Origin: an uncultured Eubacteriales bacterium
GTDB lineage: Bacteria > Bacillota > Clostridia > Lachnospirales > Lachnospiraceae
Length of the DNA: 64,000 bases
Direction of reading: 5' to 3'
NCBI GenBank assembly: GCA_900549105.1
Contig: URND01000001.1
Location: 1-64,000, forward strand
This document shows positions 43,214 through 52,210 of the stretch, in pieces. A program made the translations under genes and the position numbers. Under the pieces are notes generated by a model that saw nothing but the letters and a program-made list of their open reading frames with translations, was not told the origin of the DNA and ran no database searches. Each line of letters opens with the position of its first letter. Position 1 is the stretch's first letter.

Positions 43214-43792
43214 TCAGATTTCAATTTTTGCTCCGAGAAGTTTTACAAATTCTCTGATAATTGCCGTATCGCCAGGCCATGCCGGAGCTGTTACAAGATT
43301 TCCGTCTACAACGGCTTCGGAAGCGTCACCCTCTACATAAGTTCCGCCAGCCAAAGTTACATCCGGGCCAACCGCCGGATAAGCTGTTGCTTTATATCCC
43401 TTCAAAACGCCGGCTGCGGTAAGAACCTGAGGTCCATGGCAGATTGCAGCAACAGGTTTTTTATCTTTAAAGAATTCCTGAACAATCTCAATCACTCTGG
43501 CATTCAGACGGATATATTCCGGTGCGCGTCCGCCAGTGATGAAAAGACCAACATAATCTGCTGTATCTACTGCATCAAAATCTGCTGTAATAGCAAAGTT
43601 ATGACCTGGTTTTTCTGTATAAGTCTGATCGCCTAAAAAGTCATGAACGGCTGTACGCACAACATCGCCTGCCTTTTTATCCGGGCAAACCGCATCTACC
43701 TGATATCCCAACATGGATAACGCCTGAAACGGCACCATTGTTTCATAATCCTCTGTGAAGTCACCAACAAGCATCAAAATTTTCTTTGCCAT
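43214..43792 (-). CDS. DJ-1/PfpI family protein
   Basis: This 192-residue protein has the glutamine-amidotransferase-like fold of the PfpI/DJ-1 group: [17 protein letters not shown] at the start, an acidic nucleophile-assisting Glu after it, and the nucleophile elbow [14 protein letters not shown] near 108-121 with Cys and adjacent His. Members act as deglycases, glyoxalases, proteases or stress chaperones; the exact activity is not readable. ATG 43792 has GGAGG upstream, so the in-frame start at 43810 is not used. A single-gene unit. Confidence 0.88.
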   Translation of the reverse strand: MAKKILMLVGDFTEDYETMVPFQALSMLGYQVDAVCPDKKAGDVVRTAVHDFLGDQTYTEKPGHNFAITADFDAVDTADYVGLFITGGRAPEYIRLNARVIEIVQEFFKDKKPVAAICHGPQVLTAAGVLKGYKATAYPAVGPDVTLAGGTYVEGDASEAVVDGNLVTAPAWPGDTAIIREFVKLLGAKIEI

Positions 43793-43823
43793 ACAAAAGC
43801 CTCCTAACATTGATTTTGTCTAA

Positions 43824-43853
43824 ATTATAGCACTTTTTTCACGAAATAGCCAA
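43824..43853 (-). promoter_or_regulatory. Promoter of the DJ-1/PfpI gene
   Basis: On the minus strand TGCTATAAT is an extended -10 (TATAAT at 43824-43829), with TTGGCT (43848-43853) as -35 at 18-nt spacing. Confidence 0.6.
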
Positions 43854-43873
43854 TAAAATTTCTGTAAAGTTTT

Positions 43874-46150
43874 CTATTTATCTGTTATAAAAATAAATTT
43901 CACTTCGCCGTCCATTTTATCTGAAATGCCCGAAAAATTCTTATATTCTTTCGATGCATCCAATATTTCATTTAAACTGTCCAGCATATTCTCCACATCC
44001 CCGTCAAAAGCGCTGACCAGTTTCTGAATACCATCCTGGTTAAACTGAATCATGCCATTATTGAGTTCATCTGCGCCATTATCCAACTCTGTCACTCCGT
44101 CGACCAGTTCCCCGGAGCCGGCTTTTAATGTACCCAGTCCGGAATTTAAAATGACTGCTCCGGCCTTCAGATTGGATGCTCCCTCAAGCAGTGCATCCAG
44201 CCCATCAGACAGGGTTCTTGCACCGCTATCCGCCGTTTTCATATTTTCATTCAGCGTATTGCTGCCCTCGCTGACCTGGGCCGCACCGTCGGCCAGTGTT
44301 CCCAAACCTTCATCCAATGCCTGAGTGCCGCTCAGCAAAGCGCCGGTGCCGGAAGCCAACTGGGAAGTTCCGTCCTTTAACTGACCGGCCATCTGGGACA
44401 CACCCGCATCCAACTGGGACGCGCCGCTGCTCAAATCTTCATTCAAAGCAGCGCTCAGACTGTCCACACCATTTTTGATATCTCCATTGATAGCCCCCGA
44501 TAAGGCTTCTGCCCCGGCAGCCGCATTGTTTAAACCATCGGTCAGCGCACTGGTTCCCGCCGCTCCTGCCGCATTTGAAAGAGCTCCGTTGACGCCCTGA
44601 GCCTGTTCGTTCAAACCGGCGATAATTGAATCTATCGCTGCGCCATTGCTGTTATCCGGCGCTCTCAGCGACTCCACAACTCCAATCAATGCACTATTAT
44701 CCACACCGGCTGCGGACAAGCTGTCCGCTAACTGCTGTACACCTGCACTGATTTCTGCGGATGAAGCTGCCGCACCTGAAATTCCGCCGCTCAAATCCCC
44801 TGCACTGGCTCCAACAGTTTCAATACCGGCAGATAACCGGGCCGCCCCAGCGGCCGCCGTTTCAATACCGTCCTTTAACTGGCTGGTTCCGCCGGAAAGC
44901 TGGCCGATACCCTCCTCAACCTGGGACTGCATCCCTGTCACTCCATCATAGAGCTGCTGTACCCCCGGAAGAAGCTGTTCCGAAGTACTCTTATGGGCGC
45001 TGTCCGCTCCGGCAGCCACCTGAGATGCTCCCTGACTCAGCGTTTCCGCCCCGGCGGACAACTGGGAAGTACCGCTGACAAGGTTTTTTCCTCCTTCAGA
45101 AAGTGCGCCGGCGCCATCCGCCAGAGTCCCCGTACCTTTTTCAAGTTCACTGCCGCCTGCTGCGAGCTGATTAATACCGTCAACCAGTGTTCCCGAAGAA
45201 GAAAGCAATGTATCTAAGCCGGTTTTTAACTGGCCTGAACCGTCAACCAACTGATTGGCCCCGCTTTGAAGCTGGTCCATGGAGTCTTCCAAATCCTCCA
45301 GGCTGTCAAAACCGTCACTGCTCAGAGAATTAAAAACCTCATTTGTAGCCACTGTAATTCCCGCAACCGCTTCATAATCCGTCACATCCGCCTCAAGGAC
45401 AAAGTAATCCGGGATATCAATATCGGTAACATTCAGGGCCTCCTTCATTTTGGGTATACCCATTCCAATGGCTAAATCTCTGTCCCCATCGGATACAATT
45501 TTTCCGTTTTCAATACTTACATTGGAAAACTGCTCCGTATCTAAAATCAAACCGGTAACCATTAAAAACGGTGTATACGCATCATCCGCATCCCCTGTCG
45601 TATTTTTATATTCATAGCGCATTTTCAGATGGCCACTCTGACCTTCCAGTTCTTTTGCACTGATTTCTTTGCCGTCCAGGGTGTAGGTAACCCCTATTCC
45701 CACCGGAAGCTGTTCGGACGTTGTTCCCTGATAGCAGATATCCCTGCCGTCACCGCTCCATACCAGCTTTCCGTCCTTTTGATTAAATTCTTCTTCCCCT
45801 TTAACATTCTCTATATCCTTCAAACCTGAAACGTCTTCAATATCTTTCAGGCCGCTCACATTTTTTAGCTGATCCGACACCGTAACAGAGGTAACCTTTC
45901 CCGAAGCATCCAGTTTGACATATACCGTTTCATCCTTTAAAGCCTTCGCTGTTTCACCTTCACTCTTTTTCTCTGCCGTGTCTTTCTCAGCTTTGTTCTT
46001 CTCTGTCTCAAAAGCAGCTTTACCCATTACCATATTCTGGGCCGGATTTTCGATAGCCCAAACCGGCATCGTCGAAATCCCGGCACCGCCGACAGCCAGT
46101 GAAGCCGTCAGCGCCATAGCTAATATTTTCTGATATTCTTTATTCTTCAT
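43874..46150 (-). CDS. Secreted LxxG-heptad repeat protein (YhgE/Pip-like repeat region)
   Basis: This 758-residue protein has a signal peptide (about 1-32, ending near PVWA), an N-terminal globular part (about 33-260) and a very long region (about 270-720) of repeats built on L-x-x-G every seven residues (as in QLKDGTSQLASGTGALLSG), also seen in YhgE/Pip and MMPL-associated proteins. The repeat region should form an extended amphipathic helical rod. There is no C-terminal membrane anchor. It overlaps the MMPL transporter gene by 11 nt. A periplasm-facing partner that guides the transporter or holds it to the wall is a reasonable inference. Confidence 0.7.
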   Translation of the reverse strand: MKNKEYQKILAMALTASLAVGGAGISTMPVWAIENPAQNMVMGKAAFETEKNKAEKDTAEKKSEGETAKALKDETVYVKLDASGKVTSVTVSDQLKNVSGLKDIEDVSGLKDIENVKGEEEFNQKDGKLVWSGDGRDICYQGTTSEQLPVGIGVTYTLDGKEISAKELEGQSGHLKMRYEYKNTTGDADDAYTPFLMVTGLILDTEQFSNVSIENGKIVSDGDRDLAIGMGIPKMKEALNVTDIDIPDYFVLEADVTDYEAVAGITVATNEVFNSLSSDGFDSLEDLEDSMDQLQSGANQLVDGSGQLKTGLDTLLSSSGTLVDGINQLAAGGSELEKGTGTLADGAGALSEGGKNLVSGTSQLSAGAETLSQGASQVAAGADSAHKSTSEQLLPGVQQLYDGVTGMQSQVEEGIGQLSGGTSQLKDGIETAAAGAARLSAGIETVGASAGDLSGGISGAAASSAEISAGVQQLADSLSAAGVDNSALIGVVESLRAPDNSNGAAIDSIIAGLNEQAQGVNGALSNAAGAAGTSALTDGLNNAAAGAEALSGAINGDIKNGVDSLSAALNEDLSSGASQLDAGVSQMAGQLKDGTSQLASGTGALLSGTQALDEGLGTLADGAAQVSEGSNTLNENMKTADSGARTLSDGLDALLEGASNLKAGAVILNSGLGTLKAGSGELVDGVTELDNGADELNNGMIQFNQDGIQKLVSAFDGDVENMLDSLNEILDASKEYKNFSGISDKMDGEVKFIFITDK

Positions 46151-48236
46151 GTTGAGAACCTCCTATAAACTTAATTTTCCGCATTTCCTTTGTTGTTGCA
46201 CAGATAACTCTGTCAAATACCATCAGCATGGATGGCAAAACGAAAATAACTACAATCATACTGATGATTGCTCCCCGTGCCAGCAATATGCACAGTGAAG
46301 AAATCATATCGATATCCGAATAAAGGCCGACGCCAAAGGTTGCCGCAAAAAATCCGCAGGCCGAAACGATAATCGATGTAATCGACGCAGAAAGGGCAAT
46401 CCGAATCGCTTCCTTCTTTTCTTTGCCGGAGCAGCGTTCTTTTTTATACCGCGTTGTCATCAGAATCGCATAATCCACAGTCGCGCCGAGCTGTATGGTG
46501 CCTATGACAATAGAAGCGATAAACGGAAGACGTGTTCCCGTGTAGTAAGGGATGCCGAGATTCACAAAAATAGCAAATTCGATGACAGCCACCAAAATCG
46601 CCGGAATCGAAATCGATTTAAATACAAAGAAAATAATCAGGAAAACGGCAATAATCGAAATTGCATTGACGACTTTAAAATCCTTATCAGTAATCCTAAT
46701 CAAATCTTTCGTACACGGCGCTTCGCCAATCAGCATAGCATTCGAATCATATTTCTTAATGATGGCATTCAGTTCATCACACTGTTTGTTCACCTCGTCC
46801 GAAGCCACTTTATATTCAGACTGGACAAGAATCAACTGCCAATTCTCTTTTTTCAATGTAGCCGTCAAATCCTCCGGTATTATTTCCCGGGGAATTGCCG
46901 AACCGAGCACGCTGTCAAGTCCCAAAGTAAAACGTATCCCCTCCACATCAGACATTTCATCCAGCATAGCCTTTGCATCTTTTGAGGACAAATCCGCACC
47001 GGCCAGCACCATATGGGTTGCGTTCATCTCAAAATCATTGGAAAGCTTATCGTTTGCCTGAATACTTTCAAGATATTTCGGCAGCGTGGTATCCAGATTA
47101 TAGTAAACCTCTGTATTCTTGTATCCGTACAGCGCCGGAATCAAAATGATAAGAAATATGCCGATAAAAATTTTATGATGTCTTGAAATGAAATCTGAAA
47201 ATCTATCCATATTTGGGAGCAGCGGCCGATGACTTGTTTTTTCAATCGCCTTATCAAAAATCAGGATAAAAGCCGGCAAAATGGTAACACAGCTAATGAC
47301 GCCGAATATAACGCCTTTTGCCATGACAACGCCCATATCTCTTCCGAGGGTAAAGCTCATAAAGCAGAGGGCAATAAAGCCGGCCACCGTTGTAACCGAA
47401 CTGCCCACGACGGATGAAAAGGTATTTGATATGGCATGGGCCATTGCCCGCTCTTTATCCCCCGGGAAACGTTGCTGATTTTCCTTATAGCTGTGCCAGA
47501 GGAAAATGGAATAATCCATCGTCACACCAAGCTGGAGCACCGCGCTCAGGGCTTTTGTTATATAGGAAATCTCCCCCAGGAATATATTGGTTCCAAGATT
47601 GTAAATAATCGCCATACCGATACTCAGCATAAAAAATAAAGGAATAATCCAGGAATCCATTGAAAGTGCCAGAACTACACAACATAACAGCACTGCAATC
47701 AATACATAAACAGGCACTTCCTTATCCGAAAGATTTTTTATATCGGTAACTACCGAGGACATACCGCTCAGATAACATTGGTTATTCGTAATCTCACGTA
47801 TCTCCCCGATTGCATCCATTGTACTGTCCGCCGATGTGGTGCCGTCAAAGAAAATAGCCATCAGGGTCGCATCCCCCCTATTAAATATATCCTTTATCTC
47901 TTCCGGCAGCACTTCCATCGGAACGGAAATATCCATCAGTGAATCATACCAAATAACTTCTGCCACACCGTCCACAGCTTCAATTTTTTTCTTTACCCCG
48001 GCCACATCCTTCGTTGACATCCCCTCCACAATCTCCATTGCAAAGGCGCCTTTGCCGAATTCATCCATCAGTATATCCTGGCCGACCATCGTTTCAATAT
48101 CATCGGGCAGATAATAGAGAATGTCGTAATTGACCTTCGTTTTAAAATACCCCATAGCCGAGGGAATCAATAATAAGAATCCAATGATGAGAATAACAAC
48201 CCGGTATTTTACAATTTTTTTCCTTAATTTCACCAT
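46140..48236 (-). CDS. MMPL/RND-superfamily transporter
   Basis: This 698-residue exporter has the duplicated RND build: a membrane helix, an extracytoplasmic domain, a five-helix block, then the same again. Each half shows the MMPL-type sequence around helix 4 (QLGVTMDYSIFLWHSYKE and QLGATVDYAILMTTRYKKE), where the buried Asp carries protons. MMPL proteins move lipids or other hydrophobic compounds. The half-size length is normal for Firmicute members. It is the first gene of the operon, behind a TetR-controlled promoter, so the substrate may also be the TetR ligand. Confidence 0.88.
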   Translation of the reverse strand: MVKLRKKIVKYRVVILIIGFLLLIPSAMGYFKTKVNYDILYYLPDDIETMVGQDILMDEFGKGAFAMEIVEGMSTKDVAGVKKKIEAVDGVAEVIWYDSLMDISVPMEVLPEEIKDIFNRGDATLMAIFFDGTTSADSTMDAIGEIREITNNQCYLSGMSSVVTDIKNLSDKEVPVYVLIAVLLCCVVLALSMDSWIIPLFFMLSIGMAIIYNLGTNIFLGEISYITKALSAVLQLGVTMDYSIFLWHSYKENQQRFPGDKERAMAHAISNTFSSVVGSSVTTVAGFIALCFMSFTLGRDMGVVMAKGVIFGVISCVTILPAFILIFDKAIEKTSHRPLLPNMDRFSDFISRHHKIFIGIFLIILIPALYGYKNTEVYYNLDTTLPKYLESIQANDKLSNDFEMNATHMVLAGADLSSKDAKAMLDEMSDVEGIRFTLGLDSVLGSAIPREIIPEDLTATLKKENWQLILVQSEYKVASDEVNKQCDELNAIIKKYDSNAMLIGEAPCTKDLIRITDKDFKVVNAISIIAVFLIIFFVFKSISIPAILVAVIEFAIFVNLGIPYYTGTRLPFIASIVIGTIQLGATVDYAILMTTRYKKERCSGKEKKEAIRIALSASITSIIVSACGFFAATFGVGLYSDIDMISSLCILLARGAIISMIVVIFVLPSMLMVFDRVICATTKEMRKIKFIGGSQHEE

Positions 48237-48260
48237 GCCGTATCCTTCCTTTCATTTTTA

Positions 48261-48351
48261 TGACTTTTGGTCATTTTTATTCTTCGACTACTATACAGCA
48301 AAAATGACCATTAGTCAATATTCTTTTTTAAAAAAATTTGACTTTTGGTCA
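48261..48351. promoter_or_regulatory. Three TetR operator palindromes
   Basis: TGACTTTTGGTCA occurs at 48261-48273 and 48339-48351, and TGACCATTAGTCA at 48305-48317: the same TGAC-N5-GTCA palindrome three times. The second overlaps the -35 of the transporter promoter, the third the -35 of the TetR promoter, and the first is in the transporter leader. Confidence 0.85.
48290..48318 (-). promoter_or_regulatory. Promoter of the transporter operon
   Basis: On the minus strand TTGACT (48313-48318) and TATAGT (48290-48295) are 17 nt apart; the -35 lies inside the central operator. Confidence 0.8.
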
Positions 48352-48366
48352 TTTTTATTTTATAAT
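48338..48366 (+). promoter_or_regulatory. Promoter of the tetR-type gene
   Basis: TTGACT (48338-48343) and a perfect TATAAT (48361-48366) are 17 nt apart; the -35 lies inside the right operator, which implies autorepression. Confidence 0.85.
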
Positions 48367-48399
48367 TCATTTATAGAACTGGAAAAAAGAGGGAAAATT

Positions 48400-49014
48400 A
48401 TGGGGAAAGCAGAAGAAAATAAGCAGCACAAACTGGATGCGCTGTTTAACAACGCCTATGAATTATTTTTAACTCAAGGGATTGAAAAAACAACCATCAA
48501 TGATATTGTCAAAAAAGCCGGCGTGGCCAAGGGAACCTTTTATCTTTATTTTACCGATAAATATCATATCCGCGATCAGCTGATTGCCAAAACAGCGGAC
48601 AAGCTGTTCTGCGATGCCTATAAGGCCATGGAAGATGAGAATATTCCATCCCTGGAAGACCGGATTATATTCATCGTAGATTATGTGCTGGACTGTATGC
48701 GAAAAAATAAACCGATGCTCCGGTTTATTTCAAAAAACCTGAGTTGGGGAATATTCCGCCATGCCATGACAAAAAATCTGCCGGGGAAAGATATCAGCGC
48801 CTATGACATCTATAGGAAACTGCTTCTTGATCATCCGGACTGCCGCCTGAGGGCCCCGGAAACCATGCTGTTCTTAATTATTGAGCTGGCCAGTTCCACG
48901 GCTTTCAGCACAATTCTGGAAAACGACCCGATTTCTTTTGATGAATTGAAACCGGATTTGAACGCCAGCATACGCGCTATTATAAAGAATCATACCTTAT
49001 CGCGCGAAGCCTGA
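48400..49014 (+). CDS. TetR/AcrR family regulator
   Basis: This 204-residue repressor has a standard N-terminal DNA-binding domain: KLDALFNNAYELFLTQGIEKTTINDIVKKAGVAKGTFYLYF (about 11-51; helix-turn-helix within it), then a ligand-binding helical domain. ATG 48400 follows AGAGGG; the frame is open upstream to 48130, but that would cross the promoter and operators. Three matching palindromes at both divergent promoters indicate that it controls itself and the MMPL/LxxG operon. The last seven or so codons (ending TLSREA) lie inside a 77-base dispersed repeat, so the C-terminus seems to have been supplied by that element. Confidence 0.9.
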   Translation: MGKAEENKQHKLDALFNNAYELFLTQGIEKTTINDIVKKAGVAKGTFYLYFTDKYHIRDQLIAKTADKLFCDAYKAMEDENIPSLEDRIIFIVDYVLDCMRKNKPMLRFISKNLSWGIFRHAMTKNLPGKDISAYDIYRKLLLDHPDCRLRAPETMLFLIIELASSTAFSTILENDPISFDELKPDLNASIRAIIKNHTLSREA

Positions 49015-49067
49015 CGGAGCGCGCCCATGCGAAGCATCTGCCATACGGGATGCCCGAAAGAGTATAT
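48991..49067 (+). repeat. Dispersed 77-base structured repeat, copy B
   Basis: This copy matches 10234-10310 (minus) at 69 of 77 positions. It begins inside the tetR-type gene and provides its stop codon (TGA at 49012-49014). The compensatory nature of the changes in the CGGG-ATG-CCCG and GCGC segments is not testable with only two copies. Confidence 0.8.
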
Positions 49068-49083
49068 AATTTCTGAATAACAC

Positions 49084-49131
49084 AAAAAGAGAATTACCCC
49101 GAAAATCACCTTTCGGAATAATTCTCTTTTT
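49084..49131. terminator. Bidirectional terminator between tetR-type gene and thrS
   Basis: AAAAAGAGAATTA (49084-49096) pairs with TAATTCTCTTTTT (49119-49131), with an inner CCGAAA/TTTCGG stem. T-runs flank both sides. Confidence 0.9.
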
Positions 49132-49147
49132 TTAATTATAAACCGCT

Positions 49148-51073
49148 TTAAGCTTCTTCTTCCACCTTGCGGATTTCTTTTGTACGGATTTCTTCCAGAA
49201 TATCTGCGATAAATGACTGCAGATCTTTCTGGCCTTCATCCCCTTTGAAACGGCTGCGAACGGAAACCGCTTTCTCTTCCTCTTCTTTTGCTCCGACAAC
49301 AAGCATGTAAGGAATCTTCTGAAGTCTTGCTTCACGAATCTTATAGCCAATCTTCTCGGCACGGGTATCAATTTCCGCCCGGATACCGGCTTCATTTAAC
49401 TGGGCCAGTACACTCTGGGCATAATCCATGTATTTATCGGAAATCGGCAGCACTTTAACCTGCACCGGAGACAGCCATGTCGGGAATGCACCTGCAAAAT
49501 GTTCAATCAAAATACCGATAAAACGTTCCACGGAACCGAAAGCTACACGGTGAATCATAACCGGGCGGTGTTTCTCACCGTCTGCACCCGTATATTCCAA
49601 ATCAAAACGCTGAGGCATCTGCATATCCAACTGAATGGTTCCGCACTGCCATGTTCTTCCGATGGAATCTTCCAGATGGAAGTCAATCTTCGGGCCGTAG
49701 AATGCGCCGTCGCCCTCATTGATAACATAGTCAAGGCCAAGGTCCTCAAGGGCGCCTCTAAGACCATCTGTTGCGATTTCCCAATCCTCATCACTTCCCA
49801 TGGAATCCTCCGGACGGGTGGAAAGTTCTACATGATATTTAAATCCGAAAAGGTTGTAAACTTCATCAATGAGTTTCGCAACGCCTTTAATCTCCTGGCG
49901 AATCTGCTCCTGGGTCATAAAGATATGGGCATCATCCTGAGTAAAGCAGCGTACACGCATCAGGCCATGAAGCTGACCGGATTTTTCATGGCGGTGAACA
50001 AGGCCCAGTTCGCCGACACGAAGCGGCAAATCCTTATAGGAATGAGGCTCAGACTTATAAACGAGCATTCCGCCCGGACAGTTCATCGGTTTTACAGCGA
50101 AATCTGCATCATCAATGACTGTTGTATACATATTGTCTTTATAGTGGTCCCAATGACCGGAATTCTCCCATAAATGACGGCTTAAAATGATTGGGGTGGA
50201 CACTTCCACATAACCGTTTTTGCGGTGAAGGTCTCTCCAGTAATCCAACAGCGTATTTTTGAGAACCATACCCTTTGGCAGGAAGAACGGGAATCCAGGG
50301 CCCTCTTCGCGAATCATGAAAAGGCCAAGCTCTTTTCCGAGTTTACGGTGGTCACGCTTCTTTGCTTCCTCAATCCGTGCCAGATGTTCTTCCAAATCTG
50401 CTTTCTTCGTAAAGGCAGTACCATAAATACGGGTCAGCATTTTATTCTTTTCGCTTCCGCGCCAGTAAGCGCCGGCCAGACTGGTTAATTTAAAGGCTTT
50501 TACAGGCTTTGTTGTCATCAGATGCGGTCCTGCGCAGAGGTCCACAAATTCGCCCTGCTGATAGAAGCTGATTTCCGCATCCTCCGGCAAATCCTCAATC
50601 AATTCAACCTTATACGGCTCATCTTTTTCTTTAAAATAAGCAATCGCATCGTCTCTGCTCTTCGTAAACCGGGTAATCGGCCATGCTTCTTTGACAACCT
50701 TCTTCATCTCCGCTTCAATTTTTGTCAAATCATCGGCAGTTAAAGGTGTTTCACTGTCAATATCATAATAGAAACCATCGGAAATGGACGGTCCGATTGC
50801 CAGTTTTGCATCCGGGTAAAGACGTTTTAACGCCTGGGCCATAATATGGGATGTTGTATGTCGGAAAGCTGCTGCGCCGCCCTCTGAATCAAATGTCAAA
50901 ATGTTTAATTCACAATCATTATCAACAACGGTTCTCAAATCCACAACCTCACCGTTTAATTCACCGGCACAGGCCGCCCGGGCCAATCCTTCAGAAATAT
51001 CTTTCGCAATATCAATTACGGACATCGGCTGCGCGTATTCTTTAACAGAGCCGTCTTTTAATGTTACTTTCAT
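49148..51073 (-). CDS. thrS: Threonine--tRNA ligase
   Basis: This class II synthetase charges tRNA-Thr. The 641-residue protein shows an N-terminal TGS domain (about 1-60, MKVTLKDGSVKEY), the SAD editing domain (HTTSHIMAQALKRLYP, with the conserved His pair), the catalytic core with MNCPGGML (zinc-binding Cys) and MHGLMRVRCFTQDDAH, and a C-terminal anticodon-binding domain. ATG 51073 has GGGAGA 7 nt upstream; the longer in-frame start at 51094 lacks conservation. The gene is under a T-box. Confidence 0.96.
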   Translation of the reverse strand: MKVTLKDGSVKEYAQPMSVIDIAKDISEGLARAACAGELNGEVVDLRTVVDNDCELNILTFDSEGGAAAFRHTTSHIMAQALKRLYPDAKLAIGPSISDGFYYDIDSETPLTADDLTKIEAEMKKVVKEAWPITRFTKSRDDAIAYFKEKDEPYKVELIEDLPEDAEISFYQQGEFVDLCAGPHLMTTKPVKAFKLTSLAGAYWRGSEKNKMLTRIYGTAFTKKADLEEHLARIEEAKKRDHRKLGKELGLFMIREEGPGFPFFLPKGMVLKNTLLDYWRDLHRKNGYVEVSTPIILSRHLWENSGHWDHYKDNMYTTVIDDADFAVKPMNCPGGMLVYKSEPHSYKDLPLRVGELGLVHRHEKSGQLHGLMRVRCFTQDDAHIFMTQEQIRQEIKGVAKLIDEVYNLFGFKYHVELSTRPEDSMGSDEDWEIATDGLRGALEDLGLDYVINEGDGAFYGPKIDFHLEDSIGRTWQCGTIQLDMQMPQRFDLEYTGADGEKHRPVMIHRVAFGSVERFIGILIEHFAGAFPTWLSPVQVKVLPISDKYMDYAQSVLAQLNEAGIRAEIDTRAEKIGYKIREARLQKIPYMLVVGAKEEEEKAVSVRSRFKGDEGQKDLQSFIADILEEIRTKEIRKVEEEA

Positions 51074-51129
51074 TTTGTTTTCTCCCTTCATCAACTTTTT
51101 ATTCTTAATTCAGACAGAATTTCTTTTCA

Positions 51130-51412
51130 GACAAATAAAAAAGTCCTCTTTCTATCATCTGTCTGACAGAAAGGGACGAGTTCTTCTCGCGGTTCCACCC
51201 TTTTTGTTTCATATGACCGCTGCTGTGCGCCTGCCCATCCGGCTTTGCATGCTGCGGCATATGTAAAACCACTTCATTTTGATTGATAACGGAATCACCG
51301 GGCTTGATTGGAGCCACTCCGAGGTAGTTTTCAGATATTTCCCAACAGAACCTTTCCAGCCGCCGGTTCCTCTCTGTGATGTTTCATACCCTACTCGTCT
51401 CATCAACGCGTT
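51130..51412 (-). promoter_or_regulatory. T-box riboswitch (threonine) upstream of thrS
   Basis: On the minus strand the leader has the conserved AGGGTGGAACCGCG T-box (51188-51201), followed by the terminator hairpin GTCC-TTTCT...AGAAA-GAGGAC with a T-run (51135-51177). Stem I shows AGAGAG and, about 50 nt later, AACTACCTCGGAG, where ACC is the likely specifier codon for Thr. Uncharged tRNA-Thr would pair with it and allow thrS transcription. Confidence 0.92.
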
Positions 51413-51418
51413 GCTTTC

Positions 51419-51447
51419 ATTATAAACACAGACAAAAATCTTGTCAA
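51419..51447 (-). promoter_or_regulatory. Promoter of thrS
   Basis: On the minus strand perfect TTGACA (51442-51447) and TATAAT (51419-51424) hexamers are 17 nt apart. Confidence 0.9.
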
Positions 51448-51472
51448 GCCGCAGTTTTCTCTTTATTTCCAA

Positions 51473-51503
51473 ATGTCAACTTGATTATATTTTAGGTTGA
51501 CAT
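51473..51503 (+). promoter_or_regulatory. BirA-like operator of bioY
   Basis: ATGTCAAC (51473-51480) and its exact complement GTTGACAT (51496-51503) are separated by 15 nt, the spacing and general TGTxAAC form of BirA boxes in Firmicutes. The right arm overlaps the -35 of the bioY promoter. Confidence 0.7.
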
Positions 51504-51525
51504 TTATTCTCCGGCGTGATATGCT
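51497..51525 (+). promoter_or_regulatory. Promoter of bioY
   Basis: TTGACA (51497-51502) and TATGCT (51520-51525) are 17 nt apart, about 55 nt upstream of ATG 51580. Confidence 0.7.
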
Positions 51526-51579
51526 TTTCAAAGTTTTATAGTGTATGCCGCAATCTGACGGCAGAAAGTGAGGATTATT

Positions 51580-52146
51580 ATGACTTCAATGACACCATCT
51601 CAGACATCACAAAAAATAACAACACTGGATATGGCCTATATCGGACTTTTTGCCGTAGTGATTGCCATATGTTCATGGATTTCCATTCCGACGGTTGTTC
51701 CCTTTACCCTGCAGACTTTTGCCATTTTTCTGGCTGTGACCGTATTAGGCGGAAAACGCGGAACCCTATCTGTTATTGTCTACGTCCTTCTTGGGGCCGT
51801 CGGCCTTCCCGTCTTTTCCGGTTTTAAAGGCGGTATCGGCGCTCTCCTAAATACCACCGGCGGCTACATCATCGGCTTTATTTTCTCTGCCTTCGTTATA
51901 TGGGCCTTTGAGAAAGCTCTGGGCAAAAAGACCTGGGCCCTGATTCTTTCCATGGTCATAGCCCTCGCCGTCTGCTACGCTTTCGGCACCGCCTGGTTTA
52001 TGGTCGTTTACGCAAAAAATGTCGGCGCTGTCGGTCTTTCCGCAGTCCTCGGATGGTGCGTCATTCCATTTATCATCCCGGATCTGGCTAAAATTGCTCT
52101 GGCCTTTATCCTCGGAGGCCGAATTTCCAAAGCCGTAACATTATAA
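51580..52146 (+). CDS. bioY: Biotin transporter BioY
   Basis: This 188-residue integral membrane protein is the S component for biotin uptake. It shows the BioY features: an N-terminal MAYIGLFAVVIAICSWISIP helix, VPFTLQTFAIFLAV, and the GGIGALLNTTGGYIIGF motif. Six membrane helices fit the sequence. ATG 51580 has GTGAGG 7 nt upstream; GTG 51568 is a less likely start. The BirA-like operator at its promoter supports control by biotin status and thus the substrate. Confidence 0.95.
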   Translation: MTSMTPSQTSQKITTLDMAYIGLFAVVIAICSWISIPTVVPFTLQTFAIFLAVTVLGGKRGTLSVIVYVLLGAVGLPVFSGFKGGIGALLNTTGGYIIGFIFSAFVIWAFEKALGKKTWALILSMVIALAVCYAFGTAWFMVVYAKNVGAVGLSAVLGWCVIPFIIPDLAKIALAFILGGRISKAVTL

Positions 52147-52151
52147 TACAT

Positions 52152-52205
52152 AAAAGGCGCCCCCTGCAAATAAACCAATCCTTATTCGCAGAACAGGCGC
52201 CTTTT
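52152..52205. terminator. Bidirectional terminator between bioY and moaA
   Basis: AAAAGGCGCC (52152-52161) pairs with GGCGCCTTTT (52196-52205), with an inner CTGC/GCAG pair. It terminates bioY and, on the minus strand, the long tungsten-cofactor operon. Confidence 0.88.
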
Positions 52206-52210
52206 CAGTT

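Noticed and set aside
43874..46150. Tandem DNA repeats in the LxxG protein gene
   Set aside because: The protein repeats are periodic at the amino acid level, but the DNA is well diverged between units, so this is a coiled repeat region and not a recent DNA expansion.
48130..48399. N-terminal extension of the TetR protein from 48130
   Set aside because: It crosses the exporter start codon, the operators and both promoters; the family start matches ATG 48400.
51105..51472. Two open frames on the minus strand upstream of thrS
   Set aside because: They lie within the T-box leader and have no recognisable protein features.
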